Below, one piece after another: positions 27,501 through 39,770 of a stretch of DNA of 64,000 nucleotides. Within the stretch, counting starts at the first letter, position 1, and each line of letters opens with the position of its first letter. The notes under the pieces are model-generated. The model saw nothing but the letters and a program-made list of their open reading frames with translations, was not told the origin of the DNA and did no database searches. This DNA is from Lanius collurio (taxonomy: Eukaryota > Chordata > Aves > Passeriformes > Laniidae). Location: positions 40,841,565-40,905,564 of the forward strand of contig JACBWW010000004.1 in the NCBI GenBank assembly GCA_020086605.1, read 5' to 3'. Position numbers and translations under genes: made by a program.

Positions 27501-29937
27501 AGGTCAGATGGAAACTTCAGTAGAAAAGGACTGTGTAAAATCCTACCTTTACCCTCACTCAAATCAGTATAAAGTTCTCTCTCTGTGTGTATGTGTAAAA
27601 CTGGTATTTCCAGATGCCTTCCCTGTTAGTGGACTTGAATTGAAAAGGTAAAACAATCTGGCAGTACTGTTTCACAACATGTGTTTGCCTCTTTCAAAGT
27701 TGTAGCTTACATAGAGGTGAAAGAGAGAAATGAGGAAATGAGACACACACACTGTGTGCGTTTCTGAAAAAACTTACATCCTCTTCCAAACAAGATTCAA
27801 GCAAGCAATTTATTTTTAAAACAACAAATAATGATGGGTCATACCATGTTCAGGACTTGATGCTGAGGCTTTCTAAAGTAGCTGTGGGAGAGCTGTGGTC
27901 ACATAGTGCCTGTTTTCTTTACTAATGGTCTGCTGGTTACTCAGTTTCTGAAATACGGCAATCTGATGCCAGTTGTGTTCCCAGTATAAAGGCCTGGCAC
28001 TCTTTGTGCAGGAAAAGTGGTTGATTTTCTGAGGAAGAGAGGACTTGCTTTTATTTTGCCTCAGCAAGTTTCTTGCTAGTGAGGCTTCTCCAGGTAGAAG
28101 GAAGATCAGGAATGCTTGGGAACACAGTCCCTCGGTGACACAATCTCTTGTGGCCGTGTTAAAGCACACATGGGCAACAAAGCTTTGCTCTTGATCTCTA
28201 TGAATGTTAATTTTAAGTTAATAAATTATCATTACATTAGTATCAATCTCAGGACGTCAAGATTGCAAAGCAAAACTTGAGTGAGGAAAGGCAAACTTTG
28301 CATTTTTTATCCTTTTGTTAACATGGCATTTGCCCTTCAGATAACAATCACTGTTCTCTCCCTTGTTCCATATTGGTGCTGATATGAACCTAAGGCTGGT
28401 GTGTAGCTTTCTCACTCTACAGGGCAGATGTTCTTAGGTGAGATAAATTAATATTCAAAATAGACCTTTCTCTTTCATCTTCAAGGTAACAGATCACCTA
28501 GCTGGATTTCTGTCCTCACCTGCCCTCAGTTACCCTGTTCCTCTTCACTTCTGTCAGTTTCTGAATACGAATTAGTTTTTCAGGAATTAATTTACCTTAC
28601 TACCTCTGTAGGACATTAACTAAATTTCCAAGCCTCTCTGAGACTGGCATCACAACCATGTCCTTCCATCCTAATTGATGGCTCTGCTGGAGACCACAGC
28701 AGGTCCAGTTGAGACACAGGGAGCTGAGAGTAAGTGCAGAGCTGAAACACAGTTCAATCTAATTCTTAAATGAATGCTAGGAATCCCCAACACATATAAG
28801 TTTATAGTTTATTGCCTGTAATTTTCTCAACTAATTCCAAATTTAATGACAGCTTTCGGCTTTGGTGCTCTCTTCTAATTAACATACCAGTGACTATGTA
28901 TAATCTCTGTGTAAAGCCAAAAGCAGCTTACATGATAATTACAGGGGGATCACAGCACCTACTGTTCAAGGAAGGCATCTGTGAGAACGGCCTCACAAGG
29001 TAGCTAAGGTGCTGAGATTAAGTTGTACTTAATTTTAACTTGTGCTGTTTCTTGTACTGCCTCAAAGCTCTTTTATTACTGGCTCAACACAATGCTGGTA
29101 AACTTTCAGGAAGGAAACAAAAGAATGGGACAGATCAAGCACAATCTTTTGCACAGACAGCAGAGGCTTCCTGGACATTGTGAACTTGTGGGGACATAGT
29201 TTTTGTGGAGTCATATTCTTGAGTAATCATACATTTACTCCATAATAATTACGAAGTAGTGGGTTGAAAATTCCTCTTTTACACTGTGCAAGATGCTTTG
29301 TGTCGATGTTTTTGACAGCTGCTGATGAAAGCAATTCTGACTGCACAAAGCAGAAGGAAAGTCCTAGTGCACGGCAGAAGCAGAATACCTTTGCTGCCTC
29401 TGTTAACTGAAAATTAATATTGGGTACATCATTTTAGGCACAAGCCCTCCCCAGCTGGAATGACAAGTACCAGAGGGGCAATCACTGAGGAGTACACCAT
29501 GTCTGTCTTCCAGTAAGGAAGAGTACACATTAATGTACTTGATTACAATTAAAGATACTAAGCTAAAAGAAAACGCTGTATGTAGATGAATGTTTCCATA
29601 GATAGGCCTCCTTTGCAAAAATGAGTGATTAAACTGTGTCCAGTCTCTCTGTAGTACTTTGGTAGTTAAGTGAGAAGGGAAAACATGTATTAGAGGCCTC
29701 TGTGATGGGAAACACGAACATAAACTCAGAGGAGGAACTCCTCGTGTTATTTACAAAGTGCAGATACCTGTAATAGATACCAGCTCTCCTGGAGAAAGGC
29801 ATTAAGAAGTGTTGATTCACCTTTTATTAATATCAGTACAGGACCATTGTCTAACATCTCTCTGCTCTGTGCACTTTGATTCTGAAATGTGGTACTCAGC
29901 AAATTTTGAATTCTGTGTCTTTTGTTGTTGGTTTTAG
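18572..29937. other. Non-coding stretch, probable TSPAN4 intron
   Basis: No exon is recognised. A T/C-rich run ending TCCTCTTCAAG at about 19155-19186 looks like a good splice acceptor, but the sequence after it shows no known domain. A short TAG repeat lies at 23361-23374. The right end (29910-29937) is a T-rich tract ending TTTTAG that forms the acceptor of the TSPAN4 exon at 29938. I looked for the missing third-membrane-segment exon of TSPAN4 (hydrophobic, about 75 bases) and did not find it, though a short exon could escape reading by eye. Confidence 0.5.
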
Positions 29938-30039
29938 ATTGACAAGTATGCTCAGCGGGATCTGAAGAAAGGACTTCATTTGTATGGGACAGATGGAAAT
30001 ATTGGCCTCACCAATGCATGGAGCATCATTCAAACAGAT
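29938..30039 (+). CDS. TSPAN4: TSPAN4 exon: start of large extracellular loop
   Basis: Thirty-four codons starting IDKYAQRDLKKG and ending AWSIIQTD. The T-rich acceptor TTTTAG lies directly upstream and the donor GTAAGT directly downstream, and both intron boundaries are phase 0. The peptide matches residues 111-144 of the 238-residue tetraspanin-4 with few changes. TSPAN9 is the nearest alternative but differs clearly here. The segment forms the first helices of the large extracellular loop, just after the third membrane span. TSPAN4 is a four-pass plasma-membrane protein that organises integrin-containing microdomains and is a known driver of migrasome formation. The exons for residues 1-110 (first three spans, small loop) are not seen in the window, so the gene is partial here. 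Confidence 0.96.
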
Positions 30040-33000
30040 GTAAGTCTGAGCTCTCTTTTTTACCACTTCCTCTTTACCTCCTGGCTTCTGTAACAGCACG
30101 TTCTGGGTGTGAACGTAATTAAACCTCCAATTCCCAAGCCATTTTCTTTCTCCCACCCAGTCAGCACATCAGCAACTAAACTCTCTGCTTTTTGTAACAG
30201 GCAGTAATTTTTATTTATTCCTCCTTTGACAGGAAATATCTTCTTTCTTTTAAAAGGTTATGTTAAGTTGATGCCTCAATATCATGTAGTTCTGTGCAAT
30301 GTGGAGGGTGAAGGAGCTGGTCAGACAGGAAACAAGCAGTACCTTCTCTTCAAAGTCAAAGGGGTGGCTTATGTTGGGATGAAGAGCAATAGCATAATAG
30401 CAAAGAACCTCTTCAGCCACTTCTTCATTTCTGTCCTGTGTCCTTTCACTGCTATTATTGTTCCCACTAGTGAGTCAAAATGGAAACAGAGCGTGGTGTT
30501 TGCAACCTCCTCCTACAGTTAGCACTGTAGGACATTTAGCACTGTAGCACTGTATGTGCTGACATTTTCCCCAGCAGAATTCAATCATCTTCCATCACAG
30601 GTGGACTGGGAATGTTTTTTGCTACATTGCCACCACTGTTCTTTTGTCTCGATTCTCTGACAGCCCTTTGCCAGTGTTGGTGTCCTAAGGACTGGTGAAA
30701 ACTTCCTCCTGTCCTTTTCTGAGGAAACACCATCACTGAGGGTTCAGGTTTATTAGCTCTGTACTTGTTTCATATTCAGTTCAGTCAGTTCTCCTGAGGG
30801 TCATCCTTCTGATTTCATGTTCTCTGATTCTTGAACAGAAAAGTGCTCACAACTTTTCTTCTGTTTTAGACAGAAGCACTTGCACTGCCCTGGCTTCACT
30901 CAAAAAATCTTGCATAGCTTTCTCAGTTTCTCCTCCAGAGGTGCAAGTATGGTACAGACAGGAGAGCTTTAGTCTTGCCTAATGTCTTAAAGGGATCAAA
31001 GACAGTAACCTCTCTCAGTGCTCCTGAAGTCTACTCTTATGGACAATACAAGGTAACAGGAGCAACAGGCTGTTAAAAATTATCTGAGAAATTAAAAATT
31101 TGGGATCACTAACAGAACAAAACAACTGATTTGCCAAACTCCACATGCATCTTTGGGCCTGCAGGACCTGTCTGTTTGGAGTGCAGTAGGTCGCCAGCAA
31201 CGCTCCTCTGTGTGAAAGACAAACAACTCGGGTCCAGCAAACACCCCAATTCCACTCCTTCATCCCAAAAACTGCATATGAAAGGTTCTTTCAGTTACCT
31301 TTAAAAGGCCTCAGCATCTTGCAATATTGTTAATACTTTCCTCTTTCAATACTTTTTCTTTTTCCAATACATCAAATACAAGAAGGCATCAACTACAGAC
31401 AAGAGAAACACATTTTGTGGTGCTAGCCTGAGAATAAGCCATGCGAAATACAAATAAAATTTTTAATATTGTTGCTAATATCCAACAGTATTAGTTTACT
31501 ATTTTACAGTAACTTAATTATATGTAGTAAAAATATCGTAAAAACTACTAATATTAAAATGTTTGCAGTAAGTATTAATCTACTTCCAGTGACACCCCAG
31601 GAGCTGTTAAAAGCATATAGCACAGGTGGGGGCAAAGCAGTGTTTGGAGGACTCATGGGATATAAACACCATACTTCTGCTTCCCTTTGTGAAAAATAGA
31701 TATAACAATATATGCAATGTCTAGTCCATGTAGTCACATTTTTTCAAGATCTTCTCAAGCTGATTGGATTCAGAAAAATGTTAAAGAATAACAAGAATTT
31801 TGGAAAGTTACATTATGGTGGGAAATTTTAAATACCTTAAGTAAACGGGCAAAAATGAAGTAGTGATGTGATTGCAGTCCTTAAAAAGAGAGCAAGAAGG
31901 AAAAAGGGTTTTGAGAGAAAAGGGCTCTGTAATTGATCCAAGAGCTAAAAACTCAAGTTAGACATATCTGGTGGCAGGATGCCATTGTATGGCAGGACAG
32001 TGGATTCTTTTTCTCTGAAGAACAAGACCTGGCTTTTTGCTTAAAGGAAATAGTCACGTTCAGTGGCCAGCTTGGGTTTGAAGCCAATAGTCTGTGGTTT
32101 GTGTAATGCTGCAAATTATGGTCAATTGTCCTGATAATTCCTTTGATCTTGAAACCCATAATAGTTTAAAGAGTGTAATACAAGTTTCAGATGACACTCA
32201 TGTCAGCTAACTCTCAGGAGCTCAGAAGAAGATGAGAAAATGCCATCCCACTGGCTGTGTGAAGCCAGGGGACATCACTCTGTCATGGCCACTGTGAAAT
32301 TAGCACGTGCCAGCTTGGTGGTACCAGTGTCAAAGTCACTGTGCTCCCCATGCTGGGCACCGAGGAGAACAGCAAAGAGCTCCCACAGATCCATTTTTGC
32401 CACTTTGCATAATGGGTTTTCACATGTATCTTTCAAAACTATGTGGGTATAGACTATTGCAGGGGTGCAGCAAAGACAATCCCATTATGGCTAATTATGT
32501 AAAATACTTTGCAGTTGAATAGAGCTATCTAAATGGCAACTTGGGGGTTTTTGTGCAATAATCATTGTCTTACATCCCTATTCAGTAGAGTGTAACCACT
32601 GATTGGAGGGCAATACAGGGGATTTTCTCAAAGGAAAGTCCCAGCCCAGGCTTGCTGTTTGCATTGTGTCTCATAAGGCTCTCAACAAAACCCACAGTAG
32701 AGCAACCACGTTTCCATACAGGACAGTGTCTTTCCTAATGGGAGACATCAGTCACTGGTTGAGCCATAGGCTGTGTCCGTACAATGAATGGAAAACAGCA
32801 GCCTCACAAAAAAAAATGTGGTGTGTAAGAAACGTGATAGAAATCATAATAAACCCTTCTCCCCTGTTCCCTCTGCATTTGCACTCCTTTCTTTGCTGAA
32901 GTATTTTTCAGAGCTTGAGCAGCAGTAAAAGCAGTAGCTCAGACACTCTGGCATAGTTCTTCATTTGTCCCAAGATTTACTTAACTAGAGACCATCCCCA

Positions 33001-36000
33001 TCCTGCATTCACTAGGTACTGCTGTGTATGGCAGCTTTGGCTTGAAGAAGGAGGAACAAGTTTGTTCAAGAAACAGAACCACAGTTTAGATGGCATTTGA
33101 CTTCTGTGGGACTGGCCAGTCAGAAATGAGAGGGGAGTTTTGACTGGCAGTGTGGAAGCCTAGTGCACACAGTGATTTGTGAGTGGTGATAATTTCTTTG
33201 TCTAAGTGTGGAAGGCCTGAGCACCTTTTGAGGAAGGTTTTCTTCTCTGAAGCTTTTGTGCCTTGAAAAATGGTTTTCCTCTTTTTAGCAGAAGCATACA
33301 ATTTTGAGAAACTGTAAACAAGGGAAGAACAGGGCCTGTCTTTTAAGAGGAAGTTGCAGTTTTGGCTGATGCCTGAGCTGCTCGTGTTACTCATAAAGGA
33401 GTTGGGTTAAGCTGCACACCTGCAAAGTGTATGAGAGGAAAGGCAGTGAACTCATTTCGCAGTCCTATTAAGCCTCTAGGTCAGGGAGCTGTTTGAAATC
33501 AGAACATTCTATTGATTTCTTTTTAATACCTTCAGCTAACCAAACTCACAGCCTTTCTCAATAGCATTTCAAACCTTAAAAGGATCAGAAACACAAGCAG
33601 ATGAATTCTGTATGTTGTGACAGAAGACTACGAAAGCTTACAAAGTGATTTTTAAACATGACTAAAATTCTAACAGTTCAGGAGGTACGTTACCCTGAAC
33701 TGCATTACACTCCTTACCCACCAGGACTGGTAAAAGTTACAGGTGGAGATCATTAGAAAATGAGAAACAGGCATTAATTTTTAAAATGTTGCTTCATCCC
33801 TAGCATCTTTGTGATCAATATTTGAGCACTTCTCTTAACTAACCAGGCAGTAATTTGAGAGGCATGCAGAAAAGCTATTAGCTTCACTAAAGTGAGCAAA
33901 TTCAGCTCACTTTAGCTGCTGTGTAATGCCTTTTCATGTCTATTTAGACCACTGTAACTGAGAAGAAATTTGACCCATCTCCCTCTACCCAGTCATTGAT
34001 TATGTTAGATCTAGCCATACTTTAGAATTAGTGCTGAAGTAATCCAAACCACCCATTAAACATGAATTTTAGAACAAAACTATATTATTCACCACTTTTC
34101 ACAGTGATGGAGGAAAAAGGTGTTTGGAAGATCCCCTACCCTGTCTCTAGTTCTTTGCCACATTGACAAAACCAGAAATCAAGGCATTGCTAAAAACTGT
34201 CTGCAACAAGGATTGAATATCTGTTTATTTTCACAAACCTTATCTCAGCCTGACTGACTTTGCAGGAATTTGGCAAAGAAGATAAGGCCCACATAGCCTC
34301 CAATATTGGGATTACCTCTAAAATATGTACAAGTGTCCAGCTCCTTCCCATTTTTGTTGCACAGAGATTGAAACTTCTTAAATGGATTAGTCCCTTTTAA
34401 AGTGTGTTAGTCTGGGTACCCCAAAATAAGCACTATTAGTTTTTAATGTTTCTAAAAAACTTAAGTGTATTGTTCCCTGTAGGAACAGAACTAAGCAATT
34501 ATGCAACTTGTCTAATTCTATCACTTAACTAGTGAAGGCAACAAGACAGGATTGTAAATGTGACCAAAAAATGAATGTGAGTGTAGAATGAAGTCTCCAA
34601 TTGTTTCATGTCTGGCATTGGCTGTCAGAACATCAGCCTTTGTGGTAGAACTGGCTACAAACAAACTATCTGCTGGTGACACAAATTATCTTTCATGTAC
34701 CCTGAGCTTTCTCCATCCACCAGGCGTAGGCCTGTTTCCAATTATCTCTGCTTAGAAACCTTGCAAATTTTTGAGAGAACATTACTCCCAAATCTAAGAG
34801 GACTCTAAAAAAGTAAGTCCTCAATATTCTCCTTTCTTCTAATGGTCCCTCATCTCCCTCAACAGTTTGGCTGCTTTCTGTTCAGCTGCAAGAACCTGGG
34901 ATGAATCAGATGCTTGTCACATGATCCAAAATCACTCCTACACTCTTTCATTTCTGCTTGGACATCCATAATGAAATCTCTGAGTTTACTGACCTTTCAG
35001 CTTATCTGCCTTTCTGGCTTCTAGCTGGACCCTTTTGCTGAATCTGAGCTGGTGACCCATTCAGTCCCATTGCTGCTCGTTTCCTTGTTCCTGCATCTTT
35101 GACTTACTACCATGGATCAGTGCCCCTGCTCCCTAGAGATGCCAGTTACTGAACTTGGCCTTCCCTGAGCAGTAATCGCTCACTTGCTTCTGCACTCTCA
35201 GGTCTCTGTGGTGTTAGAACTCTTCTGTATTCATCACCTCTCCTTTAGGACTATGGATCATCCACTGTTTAATCCCATTGCTCATCCTTCATCTTCTAAA
35301 GATATTTCTTCCACTTATGGTTACACACATTGCTTCTTCCAGTCCCAAGACTATTGATCCTGTGTTATGTCCTTCTTCTACACCTTGACCTTCTCTAGCC
35401 CATTCTCCCTCTGCTGTGCTCTGGTACAGAGAATCTGTGTGGGCAGGCAGTTTGTGTCCAACTGCAGCTTGTCTTCCCAACTGCATCCCTCCTATTCTCA
35501 CCTTGTGCTTTACCAGGAATTTTTACTCTTTGCAAAGAGTCCCAGTCCTAGCTCATGGCCTATCCACCTCCTGCATCACAGGCTCCATAGGAGCAGCTGT
35601 CCTCAACCTGTTAGTGAGCACTTGACTACAAAACACACACTTCATCTTCATCTCCTTTGTCTGTCAGACTGACACCTTCAGCCATGCATTATTATGGGGA
35701 GAAAGAGTCTAGTCCTGATTTATGCAAACTTGTGTCACTTGTGTTTGGCCAGAATATCACTCAAGTGTCTCAGCCCTTACCACTGCACTCTCTACATCAC
35801 AGATGAGCCACATTTTTAAGGCTTGCTGTTTATAAGCTGTCACTTCTCACTGTCTGTCAAAGAGCTGCCTCCTGACTCTAATGATGACAGCCTGCAAGAC
35901 CTTCATCTTGTTAGATTTCCAAATAAACCAGCCTTTGTGAAATGCATGCCATGTGTTCCAGGCTGCTCCTACCCGCTTTTGGGACCTGTTACACATGGAC

Positions 36001-37549
36001 CTCCTGTTTTCTGTGCAGGAACATAGAGGAAAAAAAGAAAGGCACAAACTTTTTTTCTAGCTTCACGTCAGTTTGTAGAAAATGAAACCTGTAAACTTGC
36101 AAATCAAACAGTTGCAAGTGGAGGATTGAGTCCTGCCACAGACCAAATCAAAATTTGGAGCAAAAACTTGGGGGATAGATGTTAGTCCAGGAAAGTTTTC
36201 TGACTTTTTCTTGGCAGAAGAAAAGCTGTGCTGTGAGCACTGAAACATATCAAGGAGTGCTTTCTGAGTGCTTGAAGCATCATATGATGCATGAGGCAGC
36301 GTGTGACACCTCTGCCCTCTATGGGTCTGGAGTGGCACATTTTGTTGTGTGCAACAAGACCTGAACACTACAACTCTATCTACAGCCTGAACTCTACAAC
36401 TATTCTACAGCAAAGGAAAACTGTCACTCTAGCCAGTGTAAACATCAGGATCTCAGTTAGGTCTTTGGCCCTGGTGATGCAGATGTCTGAATGATTATGA
36501 GTCTGTCAGGAACAAGAGGAGTGGTCTCTGTAGGGATGCAAAAAATAGTCTTCAGGCTTATATAAAATCACATTTTAAAAAATAAGATCTTGGCAAGCCA
36601 TTTTGGGACTATATAGGTGGCTGGCACAGCCCTGAAAAAATGTGAGGTGCTGTGAATAGCAGAGAGCAGTTCTGCCGCCCAGTGTTGTCTTGTTTTACTC
36701 GTTGGTGCTGAGTGTCTAAATACCAACAGATTCGTACTTCCGAGTCTGCACAGGGGCGGCAGATGGTGTATACAGCTCTGTGGTTAGGAGTCCTAGCTTA
36801 TTTACTGTCACGGGAATATACCAGTTCCCAGGGGGAAGATGGCCACAGAGCCATTCCCTGAACCACAGTGTGTTTCCTGTAGCTTTCATCCCACTACCAA
36901 AGTCGAACAGACCTTCTGATTAAGCAGTGTTGTGATCTCTGCACACACTGTGTCATTGTAGGCAGACACTTCAGGCACCACTATTAGAGCAGCACCAGAT
37001 GATTAAAGAAGTGCACCACAGAGGGAAGAAGAGGAAATACATCTTTTGCTGACTGGCAAAGACTTTCAAAGGTGATTAGTAATTAACAGCTTAGTGAGAA
37101 ATTTGCCTTGTTTACTTCAATCATGATCCCAGAAGCAGTGTGCCGTAGAGATCCCAGTATCTTCATCTCTTGGGTGCTGTACCCGTATCTTTTTTCCTGA
37201 CAAGCTGCAAACAACTGTTACAATTCTGCTCAGTCAATAACTCAATCTCAGTACTTGCCTGAGGTTGTCCAGTTCCAGCTCCTGCAGTATCCTCTCACTG
37301 CAAATAGGTGCTTTTGCTTCTTGCATCAACATTAGCTGCATACAAGACCATATTTAAACATAATAAAAGAGTGGAGTAAAGGGTCTGGTTGGGTAAAGCT
37401 GAGGAAGTACTGTATTTCTTTAAAAATTCAAGAGTCTGCTGGTATAACCAAAATGCACTTAGTGTCAAGCTCCAGGAGGCAAAGTCAGAACAGGCAGAAG
37501 TCGATGATGGATCACACTTACAGTATCACCTAGGTTCATCTTTCTCCAG
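30040..37549 (+). other. TSPAN4: TSPAN4 intron (7.5 kb)
   Basis: The intron runs from GTAAGT to TTTCTCCAG. No exon, RNA gene or recognisable transposon is visible. It contains a triple TAGCACTGTA-type repeat near 30520-30555, a perfect 11-bp hairpin at 33887-33915, and a pyrimidine-rich segment at about 34990-35660. Open frames of 60-100 codons occur but overlap one another on both strands and match nothing known. Confidence 0.85.
33887..33915. repeat. Perfect 11-bp inverted repeat (hairpin)
   Basis: CTAAAGTGAGC and GCTCACTTTAG are exact reverse complements separated by a 7-base loop (AAATTCA). Pairing does not extend past 11 bp, so this is too short for a microRNA precursor. It lies inside the TSPAN4 intron. 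Confidence 0.85.
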
Positions 37550-37681
37550 TTCAGATGCTGTGGAGTCTCCAACTACACAGACTGGTTCGAAGTGTACAAC
37601 ACAACCCGGGTGCCAGACTCCTGCTGCTTAGAATTCAGTGAGAATTGTGGGCTCCATTCCCCAGGGACCTGGTGGAAAGCG
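37550..37681 (+). CDS. TSPAN4: TSPAN4 exon: cysteine core of large extracellular loop
   Basis: Forty-four codons between the acceptor TTTCTCCAG and the donor GTGAGT, phase 0 at both ends. The exon opens with FRCCGVSNYTDW, holding the CCG motif that defines tetraspanins, continues with RVPDSCCLEF (the PXSCC motif) and SENCGLHSPG, and ends GTWWKA. Five of the six loop cysteines lie here and the sixth begins the next exon, giving the six-cysteine, three-disulfide pattern expected for TSPAN4. Two N-glycosylation sequons are visible, NYT and NTT; the second aligns with an NAT sequon in the human protein. This region carries the partner-binding surface of tetraspanins. Confidence 0.97.
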
Positions 37682-39686
37682 GTGAGTAGCTCTGTAGCAG
37701 ACAGCAGCAGCTGCCTTGCAGCCCTGGTGAAGGGCAGGCAGGTAGTAATTTGCAGGGCTGTACAGATGATAAGGTGTTCATTCATCTACCCTAATTCACC
37801 TTTCATCAGGTGCTTTTAGAAGGCTCCTATTGAGCTGTGGCCTTTGCCCTCCAGTGAAACCCCCTATTTAGTTATTTTTATGAGCTGGTTTATTTTCAGT
37901 GGGCTCTAAGATGTTGTTTCACATTGCAGACGGGTCCATTCCAACACTGATCTGCAGCACAGCCTAGTGACATCTAGCTAGGAAATGACAGGAATATCCT
38001 TTTTAGTGTCCCACCTACTGGAGTCAGGTAGCAATAAAGGCAAATGGTTCATGCACACACACAGGCTCTGGAGCAGCAGCCGTAGCTTATCACTGCTCAG
38101 GCAGTCCTGAGGCAAGAGGACTGTGTGAGCCTGGAGCACTCTTCTCCCACCAGGAACTCTCGTTCAGGGGCTTCCACTGCACAGTAGCAGAGTGGGAACT
38201 GTTCCACTGAGTTGCCAGTAGCATTTTTTTTCATTGAGTTTCTGCACTTGCCTGTAATCAAATTCAAAACTCCATGGGATAATTTCCCTCAATGGCCTCA
38301 GCAAGATCTTTCTGGAACAGATAGTCAGAGCCTAAATACATCTCTGAAATTAGCTCAGCAATTCTTTGTGCTAATTACAGGTAGTGCAGTTACACAGGAG
38401 GGGTGTGGAGTGAGGCCACCTGATGAAGCGGAATTATAACTAAGTTTTGCTGCTTCTAATGGTTTGTGAAGACAATGAGTAAAAAGCTCTCTTGGCCACT
38501 TTCTAGTGAGATTTCATATGCATGGATTGGCACTCACAGAGGCTGAGTTCACGTCAAGCACAGCTTCCTTACACTGTATCGAGTAGCTCTAGGTCATTTT
38601 TTAAAATTAAGGACTGGAAAGTTCTTCTTCTATTTTATTTGAGCTAGCAAGAAAATCAGTGCAGGTTAACAACCTGGCTTCTGGTGGGCCTTAATAGTTT
38701 TTCCCTTAAATGTATGTAAAAGCCACTAACTGAAGGCTGACTGATTCTTGGATATGAACATTTATAAGACAGGGGGCACTGGTTCTGCACAAGGTTGTCT
38801 TACAGACATTATTATTTAAAGAAAGGTTTCACTTGGGCCAATTCCACCCTCCCCAAAACTGGACCAGTAAAACAGGGCTACAGCTACTGCAGAATTTAAA
38901 GCAAGGAGAAAATAATGGAGGAGTGCCCATACTGCAATTTGAAATGATGGAAAATGGTATGAAATGGGTCCATGTGCAGCAGGAGCAGCTACTGAGCCAC
39001 TTGCACTTTTGGGTATCATGTGTATGTATGTATTATAAGAAGTGTTTATTTCCCTGAAATGTGGAGAAAATGAAAGTCTCATTCTAACTGCTTCTGATTG
39101 GGTTTTAGAGGGCAAAGAGGACCTAAACCCAGTGCTTGTTTATTTGTTGTAGTTTAACCACCGTTGGCATCTAAGCCCCACACAGCTGCCTGCTCACTTT
39201 CCCATCACTGGGATCAAAGGGAGAAGCAGAAGAATGAAAGTGAGAAGAGAGTGGGTTGAGATAAAGACAGTTCAATAGGGAAAGCAAAAAACTGCTCTGT
39301 GGAACTCCTGCTCAACAGTAACAAAAAACATCTCCAGATTACGAACCCTGTGTTCAGCACAAATCCAAAACACAGCCCCATACTCACCACTGTGAAGACA
39401 ATTAACTCTACCCCAGCCAAAACCAGCACAGTATTTTTAGGCCCAATTTATATGGAGCAGTGCTCATGCAGCATTTTGAAGGTGCACTTTTTTGTGTCAC
39501 TAGGATCAGTACTCCATGTTCAAGTTTGAACCCAAAAATACATTGTAGTTGCTCCAGCACTGAAATGATAAACCAGGCTACCTAGCAGCTAGGTCAGATC
39601 TGTATTTTCTCTGGCTGTATATTCCCAGAAGAGTAGAGCTGTGTATTTATGGCTAATATAATATTCTTGTTTTGTTGGTTTTTTAG
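37682..39686 (+). other. TSPAN4: TSPAN4 intron (2.0 kb) containing an LTR fragment
   Basis: The intron runs from GTGAGT to TTTTTTAG. It contains an antisense LTR fragment at 39148-39430, ending 256 bases before the next exon. No other element is recognised. Confidence 0.88.
39148..39430 (-). mobile_element. Avian endogenous-retrovirus LTR fragment, antisense
   Basis: The + strand reads TGTAGTTTAACC at the left and ends CCAGCCAAAACCAGCACA, with the TG...CA termini of an LTR. Internal blocks such as CCCCACACAGCTGCC, GTGGGTTGAGATAAAGACAG, CAGCACAAATCCAAAACACA and AATTAACTCTACCCCAGCC are characteristic of a family found widely in bird genomes. The fragment is shorter than a full LTR of this family; a middle block appears lost between about 39289 and 39297. 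No viral coding sequence is attached, so it is a solo, internally deleted LTR on the - strand, opposite to TSPAN4. I could not identify a clean target-site duplication. Confidence 0.85.
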
Positions 39687-39770
39687 CCTTGTTATGAAAC
39701 TGTGAAAATATGGCTCCAGGAAAACCTACTGGCAGTGGGAATCTTTGGATTGTGCACAGCTATGGTCCAG
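39687..39770 (+). CDS. TSPAN4: TSPAN4 exon: last loop cysteine and fourth membrane span
   Basis: Twenty-eight codons, phase 0, between the acceptor TTTTTTAG and the donor GTACAG. It begins PCYETVKIWLQENL, contributing the final disulfide cysteine and last helix of the large extracellular loop. It then enters the fourth membrane span with LLAVGIFGLCTAMVQ. The match to TSPAN4 is nearly exact, with conservative changes such as I for V and M for L. The donor (CAG/GTACAG) is acceptable but not the strongest. Confidence 0.96.

Noticed and set aside
33887..33915. Hairpin as a microRNA
   Set aside because: The stem is only 11 bp; a miRNA precursor needs a much longer paired arm.
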